The position numbers were made by a program, and so were the translations under genes. Of a DNA stretch of 64,000 bases, positions 55,686 to 64,000 are shown piece after piece. Each line of letters opens with the position of its first letter. Positions within the stretch are counted from its first letter, which is position 1. Origin of the DNA: Lunularia cruciata (taxonomy: Eukaryota > Streptophyta > Marchantiopsida > Lunulariales > Lunulariaceae); contig OX419756.1 in assembly GCA_948567375.1 (NCBI GenBank), positions 59,808,552 through 59,872,551 on the forward strand, read 5' to 3'. A model generated the notes under the pieces. That model was not told the DNA's origin and ran no database searches. It saw nothing but the letters and a program-made list of their open reading frames with translations.

Positions 55686-56290
55686 TGTTGAGGATCTACT
55701 GCAAATTTACTATTCCTCGTGTGGTAGTCTTCAGCTATGTCTATTGAGATCAACCTTGCATAGGAAGGAAAACCATCTCGGAAGGAAGTAACATCTTGGA
55801 AGAGAAAAAGAGATGAGAAAAAATGTACTCACATACATCAATAAGTGCACAAGAATTAACATGGTTCAGAGTCACTTGCTCCTACGTCCACCGGCAACAC
55901 AGATTCATGATTTTTACTCCCTCTCAAATTACAAATGAAGCTCTGCCCCGACCAACTCTTTCCCTGTCTGTCTGAACTATTCATGTGTTTATCTTGATCC
56001 ACCCTTCTCCTAATTATATCCTGCTCATCTGATAAAAAAGAAATCAGACCTCACCTAACCAGCCTCATGTGAATCAAACTTACAAAAGGGTGGGGCGTAG
56101 GGTTTTCCCTCTGCTGTTGCACACACACAGAAAAACAAGAAGGAGCACACTTCGAAGTATCATCTCGACATCCTGGATTGTTCGAACACCTGTCTCAGTC
56201 CTGGACAAGAAATCTTGTGGATGATCTGAGCTGCAGATCTCAGCATCACAGTTGGGATAACTTGAATGGATCAGGCTCCTCATCCTAACA
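55686..56290 (-). repeat. Copia-2 5' LTR
   Basis: 605 bp, TGTTAGGATG…CAACA on the minus strand. It aligns with 50883-51576 apart from the ~90 bp missing here. Shared blocks include GCAAGGTTGATCTCAATA and the GATTTCTTGTCCAGG region. Confidence 0.9.
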
Positions 56291-58470
56291 TTCTTCTGCT
56301 TGTTGTGCAATGTTTGTTTGTTGGTGCCACAGTTTGTGATTGTTGACTATGAATCTTTGCTGCGAGATCGATCGGCCATACAGGCTGCAGTTGAGTTGTT
56401 TGGACTCAACATTGGCGAACTCACCAGAAGACTCGTTGCCATTACCTCGATGATCAAGCAATGAAACAGAAGGCACAGACAAAACGCAATGGAGACCGTT
56501 TCGTCTGAAACTCCCATGTGGAGTGCAGATGCGACAAGGCGTCGAGTAAATTAAGAGCAGACGACGACCAGTACCACTACTGCTACTTCTGCTGGCTCCT
56601 GCTGCGTCTGCTCTGAACCTTAGCTGGATTCATATTTTAGGGACGCGTGAAATGTCTTCTACAGCACAACTACCGAAAAAGCTGCTCTCACTCCACACTC
56701 ATTCTCTCTCTAGATATCTCTCTCGTTGCAGGGAAAGACGACTTACCAGTATCCCATACTTTACGGTTTGATTTAAGGGTACCCAAGTTGCCCAATTCGC
56801 CCACAAGACTTGATTTTCAGATTTGACTTGGCACGTCAATCCTGTTTTGGAACCATTGCACGACCACAGAAGATTAGTTTCCGGAATTGTTTTCACAATA
56901 ACTGTGAGATTATTTTCCTAAAATATTCACAATAATTCGTGGAGATATGTTTCACAGTAAAGTTTGCCATTTATTTGGTAAACGAACACTTTCAAGAGAA
57001 AATTCATGTATACTGTCAATTTGAATGTCCACTCTTAAGAATGAGTTTTACGTAAACATATAATATTTTAAGCATTTAAAAAACACGATATGTTCAAACT
57101 ACCTGAAGTCTCGACTGTCCCTACCTCCAACCAACTCCTATAACCTTAACCGAAATCTTCGACCCCTGGCCGACTGCACTAAAAGCTTGAATTCTCGACT
57201 CTCCGGTCCCTCAATTCCTTATAGAAGGATTACTATAATTGCCAACGCGAACTCACAATCTCAAACTACTAGTCAAACGGGGCACGTGGCAGCAGTGGGT
57301 ACAGTGAAATCTTTCGGCTAACTTGGTGGGGTACCCTTAAGTTGAAGTCCCAAACTTGAAGTTAGTCTTCTCTCTGCTCCCGTTGTTCCTCTTGCTTTCC
57401 CACCGTCGTGCCTTCCTTTGGGACTTGTGTCACTAGTGCCAAGCAGCTCATGGCCCCTCCTCTTCTCTGGCTACAGTGACCCTTTTCATTTCTGAGTAGA
57501 AACACTTTTAGCAGACTACCGCCAGTGTATGGGATAGCGTCTATTCAGCATCAGAGAAAGTAGATCTTATTGTTATAACTCGGTAGGATCGTATATATCC
57601 CATGGAAATCTGTTTGTCGTATTGAGGATACTCGTCTCCGTACGCTTTTTATGGTATATAGATATTATACCGTACTCCCATAATGATATGGTTGAAATAA
57701 TACATTTGTTTGAAACTCATTTTTACTTTCAAATGAAATGCTGAGATCATCATTCCTATCACAGCCTCGGGTCTTTATTCCAAATTTGAAAACTTTGTAG
57801 ATAAAAATAATATTTAAAACATTGAGAATATCATAATAGAATCAACTTGGTGATTTTCACCCATCGTTTCTGTCGAGGAAGCTGTATAATACTACAGTTT
57901 TTAAAGTTATAGCATGGTGGATGAACTATGATACTCTACTTTTCTACAGACTGAATTTAAGGTCAACGAGCATCCCACTTACCTTTACATCTGACTTGTG
58001 TATACGATTTGCTAGAGGCAGATTATTACTAAAGTATAAAGCTGGTACGCCAAAATACTACTCTTCATCGCATATTACGTAGTGTAGATTGAGTTGAAAC
58101 AAAGGATACTGATACTATAACTGATACGTTTATAGTTTACTAAACTCGGCGATTGAAGAACGATCAATATCAGCCGATTACTACTGAATTCAAATTCAGA
58201 GGCTCAAGCAAACTCTTCTTCAAAAAGTACGAATAGTCTTGCAAGATGACGTAATGTTAATTTAAAAAAATAAAAGAGGAATGAAGAAAAAAATTGTGTC
58301 AAGTTCATCGAAAATACTATGCGTAGTACAATAGAAAACTCTAATACATATCACTTATGATTCTTACCAAATAAAATGACTAGGAAATAACCCCACTACC
58401 TATACATCAATCAACCGGGGTTCTTTTCCTTAAAAATTGATAATGGATTCCATGCGGTGTTACACAGTTA
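56291..58470. other. GC-balanced then AT-rich DNA; possible gene fragment at its left edge
   Basis: On the minus strand, 56482-56285 is open (65 codons) and reaches the copia-2 insertion site. It has no recognised motif. A CTG|GTGAGT splice-donor-like site occurs on the same strand near 56425. This could be the start of a host gene or chance. 56640-58470 shows nothing recognisable. Confidence 0.3.
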
Positions 58471-58474
58471 TTAC

Positions 58475-59488
58475 TTTTTGTGCATCCCAATGGACATTGG
58501 AAGACCTTCCTCCTTTGCTTCACTACTGTCAGATTGGACAAGAAGTTTGTAGTCTTCCTTGATGGAGCGATTGTGTTAGCATACGCTACATTTTCTTTTA
58601 GTTGACTCGTCCATTCCTCGGTCCACTAAAGCATGTCTTTGTTCTTGCTCCAGAAAGGGTGCATGCATTTGGATCCTAGCTCGACCATGCAGTAGGGTAT
58701 TTTTTACTCGCACTAGCCACCTTCTCTAAGCAATGAGGTTTTACTGAGGTTTGATCCACCTGTTTGCATCTTTGGTACTCACTTGTGAGTGTTGTTCTAC
58801 ACTAGATGCAACAACGGTCCATATGACACAATGTCCTTTTGGAAGATAGAGGATAGCTACCTATAATGTCATCATGGATATAGTGTTTACTATGGCACGA
58901 GAGAGTGGATACCTTGCTTGGAGGGAGCATGCATATGCTTTGTAGATGATATGTGTTAGAGTAGACTTGCACTTGGTCCGAGATGATCAGGTGATAGTGG
59001 TGGATGTTGTGGTTATAGATACTACACGCGATGCAATTATGAAGGGAGTGATTACTCATCCTCCTAGATGGGCGGCAAGCGGAGTAGCAACACGCAAAGT
59101 CTCCAAGTATAGGGATATGCAACAAGGTCACCACTTTATTCCTCTAGCCATGGAGTTATATGGAGCAATGGACATAACATTTGACACATAGAGCTTATCA
59201 TATTAGACGTCAAGGGGTACCATTCTCACTCTCATACTTTGTTGCATATTTTAGACAATGTATGTCCATTGCTCTACAGAGAGCATTGGTTGGTGCAATC
59301 TATAGGAGAGCAATCATGCTTCTTCAGTTTCTCCAATAGTTTGTAAACCTTACAACTTGCATAACTTGGATATCTTAGGTACGGTAAGGTAGATTTCTCC
59401 TATCTATATTATTGGGGTCTAGTCCTATTTTACCTCTTTTGTCTCTCCCATGTACATCTAGATGTGTTCCCGTGGTCAACTTTCTGCC
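58475..59488 (+). mobile_element. RT-X non-LTR-type retroelement, copy C (5' truncated)
   Basis: Starts within the RT-connection region (GTGCATCCCAATGGACATTG, matching copy B at about 44885) and runs through the C-terminal domain to the 3' UTR. It lacks the LTR found in copy B at the GCATACGCTACATT site. The tail is shortened at its last 30 bp. No target duplication seen. Confidence 0.8.
58800..59191 (+). pseudogene. RT-X C-terminal domain (copy C)
   Basis: The 58946-59191 stretch is open for 81 codons and includes VDVVVIDTTRDAIMKGVITH, RKVSKYRDMQQGHHF and IPLAMELYGAMDITF, collinear with copies A and B. The cysteine/histidine cluster upstream (about 58785-58850) is out of frame. The domain's motifs persist in all three copies. 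Confidence 0.75.
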
Positions 59489-60726
59489 CATTGCTGCATT
59501 AAATTCCAGATATTGGGACTATCGATGGAAGAAAACATTTCAACTTCATCAAGGGTCACTCATTCATTCTTCTTCAGTTGATTTCCCAAACATCAGCCCA
59601 ACAAAGCCCTCACCCCGATAAAATACTTACAACAAGCTTTGCATCTCATAGTTGAAAATTTCACTTTGAGTACATGCATAGAAAATTGGCAAATCTTTTA
59701 AATGGTGCCCATACCAACTGGACTTATGCTTCTCTATTCATTCTCGTGAGATTTACTTTTAAAGTTAATTGGGAGCTACTATGTGACTGGTTCCTTGAAA
59801 ATTATTCTCTCATCACTTGTTGAAATGATAAAATATGTAGTTAATATATAAAATATTAGATCTTTCGAGAAACTCTTTGTAAGAATAAAATAGAAAATAA
59901 GAACATGTTAATTTTTTAACCATGGAAGAGGTTACGTATATTCCTACAAAATGGATTTCTTAAATACGGGGATAATAACTCACCTTCCTATAAATACGGA
60001 AAAGATGCTGAAATAATATTGCAATAAGAGTACAGGTATATCGAATGCACATACCGTACATTAGATAATCTGCCAGTTCTGCCGACTCGGCGATGCAACT
60101 AGACACGGACTGACCATAGTTAAGAGGTTCACTGTAGCGACTGAACTGCTTTGTCCATCCCCGGTGGCTACAGCTAGACACGTGTATGGAACGAAACGGT
60201 AGTCCAAAGAGGCTGGAGTAAAGACATCCATCGCTGATTAATGAAATGCGCAAGTCATCTGGATGAATTTGCAGGTAATTTGACGTCATTTCACCTCCTC
60301 CTCCTCGCCATTTGATTGCATTGATTTCATGGTCGACTTAAAGACTGCGCTGCATGATTGGGGTCCTAATTCGACCACAGAGGGCTAATGGCACAGAATG
60401 AAGCTCTTTGGACCGCGCGGAAGCCCTCGTTCGCTGTCTTGTCCTTCAGACCGCACTGTACATCAGTAAGAATCACATGCGAGAAACGAACACGCTCAAT
60501 TCTGCTGCTGCATGCGAGTGAGAAAGAGACAACGAGTTGAGAGTACTGTACTGCTAAGTCCATTCACATGTTGTCCTTTATGCGAGTCTGCGGCGGCCAT
60601 GTCCTTTGCTTTTGATGCTTAAATCGATATCCATTGCTTTTTCTCGTTGCTCGTCGGAACCCATTTCGATACTCATATCACAGTTCTGGGACTTCACATG
60701 AGCGATGCTCTTTGGCCCGGACTGGA

Positions 60727-60753
60727 GTTCTCTAGTTAATTTAATTAGAGAAC
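60727..60753. repeat. Short palindrome with AT-rich loop
   Basis: GTTCTCTA and its complement TAGAGAAC flank an 11-base AT-rich loop that is itself partly symmetric. Confidence 0.6.
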
Positions 60754-61194
60754 AAGTTGAGGATCCATCTCGAGGGATGAAATATAACTGAGTGTTACAA
60801 ATGGATCAAATTCATGTGGAGAGCATGGCTACGTAGAGAACCGACATACCAAGGTTCTGCTGTAAGGGAATTGTTCCCTAGATCTCCTCCAAGGGGTATC
60901 ATCAAACAATATCGACGGATTCACAACGACATACCAGACTTGAAAAAAATTGTGTAGTTAGGGAGCGGAGACTTGAGTGATCGTTGAGTTCTGAAATTTC
61001 TGAGAGATGATGTAGACGGAGTTAAATAGTTGTGCTCCGGATTATAATTTCTTCATTGTATTCTATTTGGTGATTTTCTTATTTCTCAGGCATTCTCAGT
61101 CAGTCAACAGAGGCCCTTCATCCCGAGGCTTCATAAGACAGCACCCATGTACCACATAGGAGGCGGTAGATACTCTTCTACAGGTAGCTGTATA

Positions 61195-61221
61195 TCACAT
61201 GTCCTGCAGCAGGACATGTGA
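61195..61221. repeat. Perfect 13-bp stem palindrome
   Basis: TCACATGTCCTGC is followed by one A and its exact complement GCAGGACATGTGA. A partial extra copy, ACATGTGATG, follows directly. The one-base centre makes it a near-perfect dyad rather than an RNA hairpin, so protein binding or a replication artefact are alternatives. Confidence 0.85.
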
Positions 61222-61511
61222 CATGTGATGTTCATCTTGGTCTAGTGCTTGGAGTTACACTTCAGACAGAAGAAATTAATGAAAGTGCAAAACTTGCACG
61301 ATTGGCTCCAACCATGGCGGATGGCCACTTCCCATCGGAGTCGTATAGGCAGGAAATTTTCGACCTGACCGTGGTGACTGGATTAGAGTCGTGTTTAAGA
61401 GGATGACACGCATCGAGTATGTAATGAAAGAGATGGACAAGAGAGGAGATCGCAGGGAAAGTAGGTAATGGCGAGTATTGGACTTAGGAATCGACAATAA
61501 CACTGCAGCAA

Positions 61512-61545
61512 TCCTTGTATGGGCTTGATGGGGTCTTCCCGTCAC
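61512..61545 (+). mobile_element. Very short RT-X 3' end fragment
   Basis: GGGCTTGATGGGGTCTTCCC with GTCAC after it matches the terminal hairpin of RT-X, including a G-T wobble pair in the stem (GATGGG with CCCGTC). Only about 30 bp can be aligned. Confidence 0.45.
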
Positions 61546-64000
61546 TACTCACCCACTATAGTGCTTTATACGTTTCTGGACTTGTAAGATATTCATGTTT
61601 TGCAAGTTTTAACAGTTGTGTGCCTGATTTTAGAACAGAAATGAGTGCGTGAGAAAGTCGTCTCACTTTGGATCTCGCATATGTTGCTCTATATGAGTTT
61701 ACGTCGTTAGTTCTCAACTACAGACCGAAAAGGAGTACTGACAAAAAGAGCAAAATATTCTGAAGTGTTTAGTTTCGGATGATTTCGTTCTATAAGCTAT
61801 TATTGATGACGTTTGTGGAAACTAGCTTCATATTAACCGACGTTACTGTCCTGTTGATCTAGATCTATAACTAGATAGCAGATTAAAAACTAAGTTCAAT
61901 CATAAAGGTAATAAAAGCTATTTTCCTAGTTTTCGTATAGACCAAGGGTTATTCTAAAAGCATAGAATCAATGATTTTATAAGCCAGCATTCCTCGATGA
62001 TAGGATTTCTCTATACGATAGGAAGAACAACTTTGGCACAGATGTCTCCTTAATGTTACGTCTAGAGAAGTAAAGCAAGAAATTTGACAATTTCTCTTAT
62101 AAATAGATTTTAAAGAATGGAGGAAGGCAGAGTTGGCAAACTATATGCTTTTTTTGTTCATGGGTCCCCGAAGAAAACAAGCATTTTGGAAAAAGATTTT
62201 ATTTTTTTGATTTCCATATTAATCCTGCTCGCGCAAAGTGTACACTTTTGCGGAGAATCTATTTTGTACAAGAAATAGTTCAGCCCCCAAATAATTAACC
62301 GAACAAAGCATTTATGACTGATCCAATATTTTCTGAATTTATGTGCATCCATCCAATATATACTAGCATACATTTTTTAATAGTAAAGTATTGTAGTAAA
62401 GAAGTTCGTAAGTGAATTTTATTAAGGTTCACAAAAATAAAAATTTTAACAAAAATGAAAATTGATTACTTAGTATCTTTATATCAGGCTTTATTTATAA
62501 TTAGAATAAAATTAGAAAATTAGAATATTCTTCATAAAGAATCTAAAAATAAAATAAAAATCTAATTGTGCTCTTATATGATTATAAAATGAATTCTTTA
62601 CTGAACCAATAGGGTGAAACCCTGGCCATTACGAAAACAGATATACTACAGACAGATGATTTCTCCATATTATAGACTATAGATTATAGACAGATTAAGA
62701 AATTGAAATTAAATATTTTATTCTTGAATTTGTGTAGGTTAGTGGACATTTTCATTGATTTAATTACAAGCTTGGAGTATGTAGCAAAATAAGAGATATC
62801 TAAACTCCTCTGAGTTGCATACTTATAATCTGATAAGGTAAGTGATACATCCCTTAATAAGCATTTCAACCAAAAATGATATTTTAGTCCCATCAACTTA
62901 CATGTTTAAATCTAGTTACTGTGGGGTAATTTATTTGTATTATCTCCTACTGTCATTTGTTGTTTAGCTTCAAGTCTAGTATGTTTTTTTGGGTTTAATT
63001 CTATTTCAACTTTACTGTTTCCTATGAATCGATCCATTTTATACTAGGAAATTAGGATAACATGATTTTAAGTACCTCATAATAAGTAAAGAGGTTTAGT
63101 AGATGAATGAGAGTGCGGATAATAAAGTCAATGAGTCTCTAGTGAGCCATGTATAAGTAATGATTTAATTTCGACTCATTAAAATTAAGCTTCTGAGAAG
63201 TAATTATACATTTCAAATATTTCATTTGAACTAGTCGGTGTGGCCTGTTGCTTTATAATTATACCAAAGTACACTAATATTGGAAATTATATAAATTATT
63301 TGAGAAAAAGTAAATGTATAGCTTTGATAAAATTTACTATCAATCCTCAGTTATACATTTCTTCCTTTTAAGTTCATAAAGTGTTGAGGACAAATTTACG
63401 AGTGGTATATCTACCACATAAGAGACAAATTATACTATCCCCTAATTGAACGATATAAAAACACGATATATGTTATGCCTACTTCAACAATATAAAAAGC
63501 AATTGATATAAAGTTTCGTACATGAAGCAAAAATGGACAGTCGGATAAAGCCTTGAAGTAATTTTCATCGTGTCGCTTCACCTTTGTGAATACTTATATT
63601 TTAGTCTGTTCTTTGCAATTTGTATAGCTGCTTAGTTGGTTAGTCTGATTGTAGTCTTTGACATCCAAATATTTAGGACAGAAATTATGTCAGATCTTCG
63701 AAATTCTTCCTGGCCCCTCCACCGTTACTCCCCTTCCCTTCATCTGGGTTGGGTTATGGTGCAAGAGATGAGTTCCGACGATATTGACAGACAACGTCAG
63801 TGAAAGAACAGGCGGTCGCACCACAAGCCTTAACCCTTGGGAGAGAATGCAACTATCTGACTCGTTGTCTTAGGTAGATTAATTGGACTGGCATAGTTGA
63901 TCACTCTGTGAATATATACCAGTCACGACTCCCACTTAGAGGAGATTTGTAGTTACTATGAGGTTAGAGCGATGCTCTTGACCTCTTCCTATTTCTGACG
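61546..64000. other. Unassigned DNA, AT-rich from about 61.8 kb
   Basis: No gene, tRNA or repeat was recognised. Open frames at 62158-62373 and 62684-62896 (minus) are AT-rich and without motif. Confidence 0.4.

Larger units (their letters stand above)
50883..56290 (-). mobile_element. Copia-2: Ty1/copia element, nearly complete
   Basis: 5.4 kb, minus strand. The 5' LTR is at 55686-56290, followed by a perfect 12-base primer-binding site. The 3' LTR is at 50883-51576 with a purine tract before it. Flanks are CTCTT (50878-50882) and TTCTT (56291-56295), a 4/5 target duplication. Gag, zinc knuckle, protease, integrase, RT and RNase H occur in copia order over 51.8-55.6 kb. Broken by stops and shifts, but the youngest-looking body in the window. 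Confidence 0.93.
59489..61511. other. GC-balanced DNA, unassigned
   Basis: Open frames such as 59960-60289 (minus) and 60366-60563 (minus) show no family motif. Two palindromes lie at 60727-60753 and 61195-61221. No gene can be supported. Confidence 0.4.

Overview
The window looks like intergenic DNA from a land plant and is built almost entirely from old, broken retrotransposons. The signs are Ty3/gypsy chromoviruses with a C-terminal chromodomain, Ty1/copia elements, primer-binding sites matching the plant initiator-Met tRNA (TGGTATCAGAGC), telobox motifs, and layers of nested insertions. A non-LTR type reverse transcriptase (RT) family, called RT-X here, has a C-terminal domain that I associate from memory with mosses, lycophytes and invertebrates. 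That makes a non-seed plant with a repeat-rich genome plausible, but the species cannot be fixed. I found no intact host gene, rRNA, tRNA or CRISPR array.

Layout. 1-7.0 kb is more GC-balanced DNA with RT-X copy A (minus), a TIR element and several RT-X 3' ends. 7-14.5 kb is AT-rich and holds a gypsy relic (minus, about 8.5-10 kb) and a LINE 3' part (plus, 12.3-13.5 kb). 14.5-26.6 kb is a nest: gypsy-1 (14538-26596) is split by gypsy-2 (19239-25797), and both have recognisable LTRs. 26.6-30 kb is AT-rich with a foldback element. 30.05-34.8 kb is copia-1 (minus). 35.8-36.4 kb is a solo gypsy-2-type LTR (minus). 36.7-40.4 kb is an internally deleted copia-3 (plus). 41.9-46.8 kb is RT-X copy B (plus), cut by two solo LTRs with target-site duplications and preceded by a third. 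46.8-50.9 kb is GC-balanced DNA with more RT-X 3' ends. 50883-56290 is copia-2 (minus), the best-preserved element. 56.3-64 kb is mostly unassigned DNA with RT-X copy C (58.5-59.5 kb).

How the parts relate. Element bodies encode the usual gag, protease, integrase, RT and RNase H, but every reading frame is interrupted and several catalytic or zinc-binding residues are lost, so none can move by itself. The order of insertion can be read directly: gypsy-1 is older than gypsy-2, and RT-X copy B is older than the solo LTRs inside it. The most unusual item is RT-X. Besides three long copies, the window carries about nine short copies of only its last 80-150 bp, as expected of 5' truncation during target-primed reverse transcription. 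That 3' end can form two stem-loops whose pairing is partly kept in diverged copies.
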